Shown here: positions 16,145 through 23,785 of the stretch, piece after piece
How the letters are laid out: every line of letters starts with the position of its first letter
Position numbering within the stretch: position 1 is the first letter of the stretch
Source of the DNA: DATGMS01 sp040905145
GTDB lineage: Bacteria > Bacteroidota > Bacteroidia > Cytophagales > Cyclobacteriaceae
DNA: 42,127 bases
Assembly (NCBI GenBank): GCA_040905145.1
Contig: JBBDSC010000089.1
Span: 1 to 42,127 of the forward strand
Direction: 5' to 3'
Program-made: the position numbers and the translations under genes
Notes under the pieces: generated by a model
Database searches by the model: none
Seen by the model: only the letters and a program-made list of their open reading frames with translations
What the model was told of the DNA's origin: nothing

Positions 16145-16498
16145 ATGTTTACGGTAACAAGAATATACCATGACCTTCAAGGCAACAGCCATTTTGAAGA
16201 TATTGCTGTTCCATTGAAGGACGCAGGAGAGATTGGTTTATTATCTGAATTAATTCCCGCAAAAGGGATTATCTTCAGGGAGGTAATGCCTGCCTATGAT
16301 TATGATTTTCACAATGCTCCCCAACGTCAATACATCATCTTGTTGGATGGGGAAATAGAAATTGAAACCTCCTTAGGGAAAAAAAGGCAATTTAAAGCCG
16401 GGGATGTTCTTTTGATGGAAGACACGGAAGGTAAAGGGCATAAAACCAGGAATTTAAAAGCACAGAAAAGAAAATCCATTTTTATCCCGATAGCTTGA
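16145..16498 (+). CDS. Small cupin-domain protein
   Basis: The 117-residue protein is a single cupin barrel. The segments RQYIILLDGEIEIET and FKAGDVLLMEDTEGKGHKTRN are the usual cupin motif 1 and 2 regions, with GHKT providing a possible metal-binding His. The first motif keeps few classical His ligands, so metal binding is unclear. It begins 50 bp after the DUF5996 stop on the same strand. The function is unknown. A cupin beside dioxygenases may be a small oxygenase or a binding protein. Confidence 0.75.
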   Translation: MFTVTRIYHDLQGNSHFEDIAVPLKDAGEIGLLSELIPAKGIIFREVMPAYDYDFHNAPQRQYIILLDGEIEIETSLGKKRQFKAGDVLLMEDTEGKGHKTRNLKAQKRKSIFIPIA

Positions 16499-16540
16499 TT
16501 TCCCCATAAATTTCCAACTATTTTCTTTTCGTCCGGTTAA

Positions 16541-16584
16541 TTAACCTAGGTGAACGGGATTTATTTTTTCTTGTACGACCTTTG
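16541..16584 (+). promoter_or_regulatory. Promoter with Crp/Fnr-like operator upstream of VOC dioxygenase
   Basis: Positions 16541-16557 read TTAACCTAGGTGAACGG. TTAACCTAGGTGAA is a dyad matching its own reverse complement at 12 of 14 positions. The -7-like element GACCTTTG lies at 16577-16584. Spacing between dyad and box is identical to that of the yceI promoter, and both blocks end with AAAATTTAAC before the start codon. Confidence 0.6.
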
Positions 16585-16620
16585 CACTATCAAAATTTAA
16601 CCTTAGAACCCTGTAAAAAA

Positions 16621-17115
16621 ATGGAAACATATAAAATACCAGCCCAGACCCGGATAGGTCATGTGCACCTTAAAGTAGCAGATCTTGAACGTTCCCTTGC
16701 ATTCTACCGGGATTTATTGGGCTTTGAAGTAACTACGATGTATGGGGAGCAGGCAGCATTTATCTCGGCGGGCGGCTACCATCATCATATCGGGTTAAAC
16801 ACCTGGCATAGTAAGAGTGCTCCTCCAGCATCCAGAAATGGCGTGGGTTTATATCATACGGCCATTGTTTATCCAAGCAGAAAAGACCTGGCTATAATTT
16901 TCGAAAGGTTGCGCAAGGCAAAATATCCCTTGTCTGGCGCATCAGATCATGGCGTGTCAGAAGCTTTGTATCTTAATGACCCGGATGGCAATGGGGTTGA
17001 GCTCTATTGGGACAGGCCAAAAGAAAGATGGCCGGTTAAAGAAGATGGAACGCTGGACATGTACACCAGGCCACTGGACTTGGCGGGCCTGTTAAAATCA
17101 ATAGACGGGAGCTAA
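16621..17115 (+). CDS. VOC-family glyoxalase/catechol 2,3-dioxygenase-like protein (CatE type)
   Basis: I start this 164-residue protein at ATG 16621 (METYKIPAQT), 20 bp after the shared promoter block; the frame upstream has no family likeness. It has one recognisable VOC pair with IGHVHLKVADLERSLAFYRD, an internal HHHIGLNTWH and GLYHTAIVYP, and the C-terminal DPDGNGVELYWDRP. The His residues and Glu fit the metal site of CatE-like extradiol dioxygenases. CatE detoxifies catechol in Bacillus. The neighbouring MhqO/MhqD-type genes support a role in aromatic electrophile removal. Confidence 0.85.
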   Translation: METYKIPAQTRIGHVHLKVADLERSLAFYRDLLGFEVTTMYGEQAAFISAGGYHHHIGLNTWHSKSAPPASRNGVGLYHTAIVYPSRKDLAIIFERLRKAKYPLSGASDHGVSEALYLNDPDGNGVELYWDRPKERWPVKEDGTLDMYTRPLDLAGLLKSIDGS

Positions 17116-17460
17116 AGAAAATATCACCTTTGCCTGCTCCTCTTGATCATTTTCCTGCACAAATAAAAAAGCAGAAAAATGGATTGTTATTTCATCTTCC
17201 CCAAAAGAAATTCAATGGCTTTTAACCCGGTTTATGGAGTTTATAGGTTAATAATACCATGAAATATTTACAGGTAAGGCAATCACTTCACAAAGGTGTG
17301 GGATTATTATTTCCCCATTCACATTGCTGCTCCTGATTCGCAGTTGAAAAAGAACAGGCAAAACTTTAATTTTTTAGAATTAATAATGTTTATTTGAAAA
17401 AGCTTCCGGGCATTAAATTTTATTTTATAATTAATCCTATAAACCTTCCAAATATTTTTA
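17116..17460. other. Intergenic stretch without recognisable features
   Basis: These 345 bp before the second gap are AT-rich and carry no frame of convincing length, no strong hairpin and no RNA gene that I can see. They presumably include the 3' end of the VOC transcript and part of the leader of the methyltransferase gene. Confidence 0.5.
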
Positions 17461-17560
17461 NNNNNNNNNNNNNNNNNNNNNNNNNNNNNNNNNNNNNNNN
17501 NNNNNNNNNNNNNNNNNNNNNNNNNNNNNNNNNNNNNNNNNNNNNNNNNNNNNNNNNNNN
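17461..17560. other. Assembly gap (100 N)
   Basis: A second run of exactly 100 N, ending 1 bp before the ATG of the MetE-like gene. Its promoter and leader, and possibly an extra N-terminal part, are hidden here. Confidence 0.95.
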
Positions 17561-17561
17561 T

Positions 17562-18590
17562 ATGAATGAAAGACCTATCAGGACAACCGCAATAGGAAGC
17601 TATCCATTTCCAGGATGGTTGTTGTTTGCTTCACAAAACCTGGATCAGTTTGGAAAAATCGATGTTGAAGAAATTATTGAAGATGCAGTAACTGTCGCCA
17701 TCAATGACCAGGTGGCAGCCGGACTGGATGTTATTACAGATGGTGAACAGACCCGTTTTGATTTTAACCTTTCATTTTATGGGTTTATTAATGGCATAGC
17801 AGAAAACAAAGAAGAACTAAGGAAATGGGGACCACCTGCCCATGATCAGCGGGGAAAGAATTACATTACTGGTGAACTCTCCGCCCCAAAAGGCCTGGGC
17901 GCAGTCGAGGAATTCAATCGGCTAAAACGGCTTGCACCCGAGGGGCCGGTATTAAAAGCCAGTATCCCGGGACCATACACTTTGAGTGGAAGGCTTGTTC
18001 CCAATGACCAGTATGCCGACAGATTTGCCATTACAGAGGCTTTATTGCCTTTTGTACGTCAAGAACTGGAGGATCTGGTAGCCGCAGGATGCACGGAAAT
18101 AACCGTTGATGAACCTTCCATGAGCTGCTATGCTTACAAAGAGAATACCAAAAGATTTGTGGACATATTTAATCGGACGGTTGAACCTATTGTAGGAAAG
18201 TGCCGGTTGTCCACCCACCTCTGTTTTGGAAATTACAAAGGCCATGCGGTTGGCTACAGGAAAATAGCCCCGATGTTACCGGATTTTCTGGATTTTAAAG
18301 TAGATGAAATACATGTTGAAATGGCCAACAGAGAATTTGTTGAAGTGGAATTGATTTCAAGGTTCGCTGAAAAAATGGATGTCGCGGTAGGTGTGGTAGA
18401 TGTCAAAAGTTATTATATAGAAACTGTAGAAGATATTGTAGCAAGAATAAAACTTTGTTTAAAACATATACCGGCAGACAAACTTTCAGTCGCCCCTGAT
18501 TGTGGCCTTAGCCAGACAGCAAGGTGGGCCTCCCGGAAAAAATTGACCAATATGGTCCTGGGAGCACAAAAGGTAAGGGAACAATTATAA
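17562..18590 (+). CDS. MetE-like cobalamin-independent methyltransferase (UROD/MetE family)
   Basis: The 342-residue protein covers only the catalytic C-terminal barrel of MetE. It starts RPIRTTAIGSYPFPGWL and has ITDGEQTRFDF, the zinc ligands H219 and C221 (HLCFGN) and C314 (PDCGL). Such short MetE homologues transfer methyl or related groups to thiols; the N-terminal barrel of true MetE is absent, so the methyl donor may differ from methyl-tetrahydrofolate triglutamate. The first codons NERPIRTT match the start I expect for the family. It is followed 7 bp later by an MBL-fold hydrolase, so they are probably co-transcribed. Confidence 0.87.
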   Translation: MNERPIRTTAIGSYPFPGWLLFASQNLDQFGKIDVEEIIEDAVTVAINDQVAAGLDVITDGEQTRFDFNLSFYGFINGIAENKEELRKWGPPAHDQRGKNYITGELSAPKGLGAVEEFNRLKRLAPEGPVLKASIPGPYTLSGRLVPNDQYADRFAITEALLPFVRQELEDLVAAGCTEITVDEPSMSCYAYKENTKRFVDIFNRTVEPIVGKCRLSTHLCFGNYKGHAVGYRKIAPMLPDFLDFKVDEIHVEMANREFVEVELISRFAEKMDVAVGVVDVKSYYIETVEDIVARIKLCLKHIPADKLSVAPDCGLSQTARWASRKKLTNMVLGAQKVREQL

Positions 18591-18597
18591 TTTAACT

Positions 18598-19449
18598 ATG
18601 AAGGATCCACTAATAAAACCCAAACAAAAGGACGAACTTTTATTAAAAGATATTCATAGCGCTCCATCAGCAGAGGATGTGTTCCACCTTTGGTGGCTGG
18701 GACAAAGCGGTTTTCTGATAAAATGGCAGGGGAAGCATTTATTAATTGATCCTTATTTATCAGATTCCCTGACAAAAAAATACGAAGGTACTGATAAACC
18801 TCATATCCGTATGACGGAACTGGTCATCAATCCCGAACGATTGGATTTTATTGATGTGGTAACATCCAGCCACAACCATACCGACCATCTTGATGGTGAC
18901 ACATTAAAGCCAATAATCAGGATGAACCCCGAAATTGAATTTATCATACCGGAAGCCAACCGGGAATTTGTTGTCAATAGAATTGAAACGGATAAAAATT
19001 TTCCAATAGGATTAAATGACGGGGAGCAAATAACCGTTAAAGGTTTTCATTTTACTGCAGTACCGGCCGCCCATGAGACGGTAGAAAGAGATGAAAACAA
19101 CAAATGCAAATTTCTTGGCTATGTAATCCAGTTTGGCCCCCATACTCTTTATCATAGTGGTGATACCATCCTTTATGATAACATAGCAGAAATTCTATCA
19201 AATTTTTCTGTGGATGTTGCCATTCTCCCAATAAACGGGAAGGATAGTAAAAGAAAAGTAGCGGGAAATTTAAATGCCAAGGAAGCAGCTGCTCTTGGAC
19301 GGGATATAGGCACCGGTATAGTTATTCCCTGTCATTATGATATGTTTACCTTTAATACTGCCGACCCGGGGGAATTCATAACAGCATCTGAGGCTATCGG
19401 ACAATCCTATGTAGTTTTGCAATGTGGTGAACGATGGAGCAATAAATAA
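18598..19449 (+). CDS. MBL-fold metallo-hydrolase (UlaG-like)
   Basis: The 283-residue protein has the beta-lactamase-fold signature SHNHTDHLDG (HxHxDH form), preceded by LLIDPYLSD and followed by PAAHETV, the TLYHSGDTILYD strand and PCHYDMFT. These are the metal ligands of the UlaG/RomA branch. No signal peptide is present. It likely hydrolyses a small ester or lactone in the cytoplasm, but the substrate is unknown. Coupling with the MetE-like gene (7-bp gap) suggests a shared pathway, perhaps C1 or sulphur related (inference). Confidence 0.85.
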   Translation: MKDPLIKPKQKDELLLKDIHSAPSAEDVFHLWWLGQSGFLIKWQGKHLLIDPYLSDSLTKKYEGTDKPHIRMTELVINPERLDFIDVVTSSHNHTDHLDGDTLKPIIRMNPEIEFIIPEANREFVVNRIETDKNFPIGLNDGEQITVKGFHFTAVPAAHETVERDENNKCKFLGYVIQFGPHTLYHSGDTILYDNIAEILSNFSVDVAILPINGKDSKRKVAGNLNAKEAAALGRDIGTGIVIPCHYDMFTFNTADPGEFITASEAIGQSYVVLQCGERWSNK

Positions 19450-19481
19450 TACAAGGCTCCAGGTGCTTTTTAAGTAAACTG

Positions 19482-19549
19482 ATTGAAAGGATCAACGTCA
19501 TTGATATAATGGTCAAAGGTGGTTTTTTAAAGATAATAGAAATTAAATC
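19482..19549. repeat. 68-bp dispersed repeat, copy 1
   Basis: This segment matches 22615-22680 at about 63 of 68 positions, including the uninterrupted core ATTGATATAATGGTCAAAGG. It ends 4 bp before the DUF1456 ATG. It contains TTGAAA and TATAAT separated by 16 bp on the plus strand in both copies. Confidence 0.75.
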
Positions 19550-19553
19550 CAAT

Positions 19554-20015
19554 ATGAGTAATAATGACATCATCCGCAGCATACGGTACACCTTCGATTT
19601 CAGCGATTCGACCATGATTGAAATATTTGGTTTGGCCGATCTTTCCGTTACCCGGGCCGAGGTAAGCGATTGGCTAAAAAAAGAGGACGATCCCGAATTT
19701 AAGGCTATGAATGACCTGAATTTGGCCATTTTCCTCAATGGATTGATCAACTATAAGCGAGGCAAAAAAGAAGGAGAGCAGCCGATTCCTGAGAAAAGAT
19801 TGGACAATAACATCATTTTCAGAAAGTTGAAAATCGCATTGAATCTAAGAAACGAGGATATCCTGGAGATCCTTGAAAGCGTGGACAGGCACATCAGTAA
19901 ACATGAGTTAACTGCCTTTTTTCGGAAACCGGAGCAGCCCCAATACCGTCCGTGCATGGATCAGATTTTGCGGAATTTCCTACATGGGCTACAGTTAAAA
20001 TTCCGGGAGGAATAA
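19554..20015 (+). CDS. DUF1456 family protein (YehS-like)
   Basis: The 153-residue protein consists of two similar helical halves, each starting with the DUF1456 pattern (NDIIRSIRYTFDFSDSTMIEIF and NIIFRKLKIALNLRNEDILEIL). The length agrees with YehS homologues. I chose ATG 19554 because the longer frame runs through the dispersed repeat. It is cytoplasmic, of unknown function, and usually encoded alone. Here the repeat forms its entire leader, and a decayed MNT gene begins 1 bp after its stop. Confidence 0.9.
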   Translation: MSNNDIIRSIRYTFDFSDSTMIEIFGLADLSVTRAEVSDWLKKEDDPEFKAMNDLNLAIFLNGLINYKRGKKEGEQPIPEKRLDNNIIFRKLKIALNLRNEDILEILESVDRHISKHELTAFFRKPEQPQYRPCMDQILRNFLHGLQLKFREE

Positions 20016-20016
20016 G

Positions 20017-20150
20017 ATGGAAAGTCAAAACCAATCTTTTGGACTCACACAAGATGCAATTGAAACCATCACCGCTTCAAGTTATTGCAGGAGTAAGTTG
20101 ACTTGCCCGGCCTACATGGCTTTAGGGGAAAGCCTGTGAAGGGTTCTTTA
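20017..20150 (+). pseudogene. N-terminal relic of an MNT nucleotidyltransferase gene
   Basis: An ATG at 20017 reads MESQNQSFGLTQDAIETITA, close to the start of the intact MNT protein at 11888 (MKFGLPEDTIDSITS). Past a frameshift, 20118-20147 read GFRGKPVKGS, which matches GSRAKGNYRKGS of the active site. No full frame exists. This is the 5' end of a dead antitoxin gene. 20151-20317 contains no gene. Confidence 0.55.
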
Positions 20151-20317
20151 TCGAAGATCTTCTTTTCGGCATCATAACAAAGTTGATCAGCTGTTTTCCT
20201 GGAATTTTTCTTTTTTTGCCAACAGGTGATTTTTGTTTGCTTCCTCTAATACCGGAACAAAAAACACAAAAAAACGGTTATAAACGCCGTAAAGAGAGAC
20301 TGTAAATTGTTTGGAAA

Positions 20318-21418
20318 ATGAAAAATCGGTTTGAATTTTTAAAGAAAATGACTTTTGTCCTTCTCTTCTTTATTTTACTTATTTTTGGTTTAATTGAGTC
20401 AAGAGACTTCATTGTTCCCCTCTTGCTTGGTGTGCTTCTATCTTATTTGCTTTACCCTATCGTAAATTTTTTGGAAAATCATAAATTTCCACGAATTCCG
20501 GCAAATTTAATTGCCATCATAATTGCAGTTTTTGTTATTGTCCTGGCTGTAAATTTTTTTTCAAACCAGTTTTCTGTTTTTGCTGAAGATCTTCCACAAA
20601 TAAAAGAGCAGGCTTCCAAAAATTGGGAAAACATGAGAGATCAGTTATCCTCGGCCATGGGAATTTCCACAGAACGTTTTAGAAATTGGGAAGAGAATCT
20701 TACAACAAATTTATTTGAATCCTCCGACGAAATCCAATCAGTTTTCAGCGCTACCACAAGCACAATTGTAAGGATCGGCTTAATGCCTGTTTTTATATTT
20801 TGTTTTCTTTTTTATAGAAATAAATTTCATGATTTTATCATTCAGATGGTCCCGGGAGAAAGAGAAGGGAAGGCTAAATATATGCTGTCTGAAATAAACC
20901 TTGTCACTAAAAAATATATGACAGGTGTAGTTATTGTGGTTATCATTTTATCTATTGTTCACTCCATAACTCTAAGTATAATAGGGCTGGATTATCCTGT
21001 CTTTTTTGGAGTGACGGCCGCTCTTTTTAACTTCATTCCTTATTTTGGGACATTGATTGGCGCTGCTTTTCCTTTACTATATGCCTTTTTAGCTATGGAA
21101 AGCTCTAATTATGCCGTAGGGGTGCTTATATATTTTGTCATTATACAGTTTGTGGAAAACAATATCCTTACACCAAATATTACAGGTGGATATGTAAATC
21201 TCAATCCGTTTGCAACCATCTTAAGCCTTATTTTTGGAAGTATGGTTTGGGGAGTTGCAGGTATGTTATTAATTGTGCCTTTAATGGCCGTGATTAAAAT
21301 ATTTTGCGAAAACATTAGCTTTTTAAAACCTATAGGCTACCTTTTAAGCGATAGGGGAACTGAAAAGTATGCATTGACCTGGAATAAAATAAAAAGCATC
21401 TTTTCAGAGAAAAAATAA
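20318..21418 (+). CDS. AI-2E family transporter (PerM/YhhT-like permease)
   Basis: The 366-residue membrane protein has about seven to eight hydrophobic helices. It opens with a double-helix block (SRDFIVPLLLGVLLSYLLYP), a soluble stretch (residues about 85-150), and a C-terminal group with the family signature PYFGTLIGA, followed by ENNILTPNITGGYVNLNPF. Members export small molecules or ions; the substrate is not inferable. It lies alone, between plus-strand DUF1456 and minus-strand amidohydrolase. Confidence 0.9.
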   Translation: MKNRFEFLKKMTFVLLFFILLIFGLIESRDFIVPLLLGVLLSYLLYPIVNFLENHKFPRIPANLIAIIIAVFVIVLAVNFFSNQFSVFAEDLPQIKEQASKNWENMRDQLSSAMGISTERFRNWEENLTTNLFESSDEIQSVFSATTSTIVRIGLMPVFIFCFLFYRNKFHDFIIQMVPGEREGKAKYMLSEINLVTKKYMTGVVIVVIILSIVHSITLSIIGLDYPVFFGVTAALFNFIPYFGTLIGAAFPLLYAFLAMESSNYAVGVLIYFVIIQFVENNILTPNITGGYVNLNPFATILSLIFGSMVWGVAGMLLIVPLMAVIKIFCENISFLKPIGYLLSDRGTEKYALTWNKIKSIFSEKK

Positions 21419-21485
21419 GAGATACAGGAAATATAAAAGATGGGAAGATTGATCAGCTGGATTTTGGAAAATCAGGAACCTGAAA

Positions 21486-22634
21486 TCAATCCGGAAACCT
21501 GCTCTTGTCGATATTGGGAATGATGTTAAGGGCATTTTTGTAATAGACTTTCTTCAGAACCTCGTCTGACAGACCCAAACCATACATGCTCCAAAAAGCA
21601 TGGTACTTCTTGTAATAAGGAAAATATTCATCCTCAGATTCCAACACCCTGAAATAAGTGTAAAACTCCTCTTTGTTATAGGCATCCTTGCCAAAAAGAA
21701 TCCTGTCCTGGTATTTGGTAAAAAAGGCCTTTGCTCTTCTTGGCTGTCTTCCGAATTCCGCTATCACTGCTCCAATTCCAAAATACACATGAGGGAATTC
21801 CTCTAAGTGCGCCTCTGCCTCATCCAGGTTATTTGCCATCCAACCCATATGGGCATTGATAAATGTGGTGCCGGGGTTCTTTCTGAACACGTTATGCTGC
21901 TCGGCTATAATCTGGGCAAAAGACGCAGGATCATCGGCTTCCCTTTTTCGGTTTGGATGGGTTTTCAATTCCAGCCAACGCTCATTACTGACATCCATAG
22001 GCTCCCAAAATTGGGCCGGGTCGGCAGCGTGGATGAGGACAGGGATACCCAATTCCCCACATTTTCTCCAGACAGGATCCAGATCAGGATGATCAACCGG
22101 CACCCTTTTCCCATGGATATCTTTAATTGATAAGCCCAAGCTCTTATAAATTTTAAGTCCGTTAGCCCCATTTTTTACATCAACTTCCAAATCCTTTACA
22201 GCATTTTCAACCCATTCAGCAGCACCAAAATCCCTGAAAGAAAGATTGGTAAAGACAATAAATCTCCCTGGAGCAACCTCATCGAACAGGCTGATCATGG
22301 AATTCATATATTCCTGTCCGCTATCATCAGATGACCTGGAGGACCCCCTTCCACTGAGATTTACCATCACCCCCATATTGATTTCATCCATTTCCCGAAC
22401 CAGCCTGTTGACGGTTTCCTCGCTGACGTTCCGTTGGTGGCTATGAATATCGATAAATGGAAATTTTGCTTTTTTTATTGGGTGTTCTGGGACTACCAAG
22501 GTGGATTCAGGATTATACAATTCAAAATCCATCACTTGTGCCAGCAAATTATCTGTCGTTACGAGGATCAATAAGCCAAACAACAAGACGGCTAAACATT
22601 TTTTATGCAAAATAATTGAAAGAATTAACGTCAT
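21486..22634 (-). CDS. Exported amidohydrolase (amidohydrolase_2, TIM-barrel)
   Basis: The protein of about 382 residues has a hydrophobic signal (LAVLLFGLLILVTTDNLLAQ) followed by a metal-dependent hydrolase barrel: FIDIHSH (HxH), PVLIHAADP, FINAHMGW and LFGKDAYN. These match the PF04909 hydrolase/decarboxylase family, here probably periplasmic. I chose the ATG at 22634. ATG 22649 lies further upstream in the same frame, and TTG 22610 would give the most typical signal peptide. The 5' end of the frame is made of the 68-bp repeat, so the true start is not settled. The substrate is unknown. Confidence 0.82.
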   Translation of the reverse strand: MTLILSIILHKKCLAVLLFGLLILVTTDNLLAQVMDFELYNPESTLVVPEHPIKKAKFPFIDIHSHQRNVSEETVNRLVREMDEINMGVMVNLSGRGSSRSSDDSGQEYMNSMISLFDEVAPGRFIVFTNLSFRDFGAAEWVENAVKDLEVDVKNGANGLKIYKSLGLSIKDIHGKRVPVDHPDLDPVWRKCGELGIPVLIHAADPAQFWEPMDVSNERWLELKTHPNRKREADDPASFAQIIAEQHNVFRKNPGTTFINAHMGWMANNLDEAEAHLEEFPHVYFGIGAVIAEFGRQPRRAKAFFTKYQDRILFGKDAYNKEEFYTYFRVLESEDEYFPYYKKYHAFWSMYGLGLSDEVLKKVYYKNALNIIPNIDKSRFPD

Positions 22635-22680
22635 TGATATAATGGTCAAAGGTGGTTTTTAAGATAACAGAAATTAAATC
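22615..22680. repeat. 68-bp dispersed repeat, copy 2
   Basis: Second copy of the segment at 19482-19549, 66 bp with two single-base deletions and three substitutions. On the minus strand it covers the start region of the amidohydrolase gene. Confidence 0.75.
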
Positions 22681-22779
22681 TAGCTATATTAAAAAGAAGA
22701 AGAAAATGGTAACTGTAGAATTAGCCTTACGAACTAGAGGGAAAAACATAAACATATATTGATGAGTATGTTCTGGAAC

Positions 22780-23427
22780 TTACTTTTTATAACTAATGGC
22801 AATACCTGAGCTGCTTGACCTGTCCACAGTAGTTTCATAATCCGGCCGGTTTTTAATAAAGTCCATGTACTCACTAATTCCACTCATATTTTGAAGTACA
22901 TTATGGGCCGTAAAGCATCCCCCTTTTTTAAGTTTAGGATCCATATCTTTGAAATACTGTACGTACCAGTCTTTGTCCGCGTCCGAAAAAACAAAATCGA
23001 AAGGTCCTTCCAGTTCTTTGACAAGCTGATGGGCATCCCCCAGCCTAAAGTCCACAAACTCAGACAAACCCAGGGCTTTCAAATTTTCCATGGCTTCCTT
23101 TTGCCTTTTTTCATCAATTTCTATGGTGGTCAATTTGCCGCCGGTTTTACTGAGTGCCCATGCTATCCAGATGGTGGAATGGCCCGTGGAAGTGCCGATT
23201 TCCAATGCGGATTGGTAATTGTCCTTTACAATGAGGTTATGCAATATCTGGCCATCTTCATAGGGCACATTTAGATTATTCCACTTCTGCCGGTTTTCTT
23301 TCAGAAACTTTTGCACACGTTCATCCAGTGTCTTTTGATCCTTTGTACTTTGGGCAGGGCTTCCTGCTACCAAGCCGAAAAACAGAAGGCAAAAAAAGAT
23401 CGATTCTACATGAAGAATTGCTTTCAT
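22780..23427 (-). CDS. O-methyltransferase-fold protein with signal peptide
   Basis: From ATG 23427 the 215-residue protein begins with a signal-like stretch (IFFCLLFFGLVAGSPAQS) and continues as a class I SAM-dependent O-methyltransferase of the catechol/caffeoyl-CoA type: LEIGTSTGHSTIW (SAM loop), TTIEIDEKR (ribose acid) and FVFSDADKDWYVQYF (metal-binding Asp). An earlier in-frame ATG at 23466 adds 13 residues of no likeness. Export is odd because SAM is cytosolic. Either the hydrophobic stretch is a membrane anchor with the domain inside, or the protein has another role. Confidence 0.82.
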   Translation of the reverse strand: MKAILHVESIFFCLLFFGLVAGSPAQSTKDQKTLDERVQKFLKENRQKWNNLNVPYEDGQILHNLIVKDNYQSALEIGTSTGHSTIWIAWALSKTGGKLTTIEIDEKRQKEAMENLKALGLSEFVDFRLGDAHQLVKELEGPFDFVFSDADKDWYVQYFKDMDPKLKKGGCFTAHNVLQNMSGISEYMDFIKNRPDYETTVDRSSSSGIAISYKK

Positions 23428-23640
23428 AGGTATATAATTTGTTTTGTTGGTCATGATTTGTCCCAAGCCATCGGGATAGCCTGCCCCGGCTTTTATCGGG
23501 GGAATAGCCAGTCGTTTTCAAAGGTTTGAAGTTTGGGTTTTCCAAAATATTCATCCTCGGTGTGTACGACACTTCCTTATGGCTATTTCATGGTGTTTGG
23601 GTATTATCATAATTAAGAAATATTGATCAATCTATTAAGA

Positions 23641-23730
23641 TAATCTTTTTCAATTCAAAATCAGGACTTGCTGGAATATATTTATCGAGTAGGTAAGGTT
23701 TTTTATGAATCAACAATTAAGTCTTATAGA
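23641..23730 (+). pseudogene. C-terminal relic of an MNT nucleotidyltransferase gene
   Basis: One frame reads SIQNQDLLEYIYRVGKVFYESTIK, nearly the C-terminus of the intact MNT protein (QIKNQDLLEHINRIGKVFYKSTIQ). The DNA is also similar from about 23641. No start or active site is present. It is on the same strand as the N-terminal relic 3.5 kb upstream. Confidence 0.6.
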
Positions 23731-23785
23731 TGTCTTTTTAGCTTAATCATTTTTCCTCCATGTCATTTTATTGTATATTTATTAT

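Noticed and set aside
17394..17561. Open frame running through the second N block into the MetE-like gene
   Set aside because: The N run creates the continuity artificially, and the family start matches ATG 17562.
19483..19510. TTGAAA-N16-TATAAT as an E. coli-type promoter in the 68-bp repeat
   Set aside because: The main Bacteroidota sigma factor uses a different consensus. I kept it only as a note within the repeat finding.
23484..23501. CCCCG/CGGGG hairpin upstream of the O-methyltransferase
   Set aside because: The stem is only 5 bp with an 8-nt loop and no T run, so it is too weak to call.
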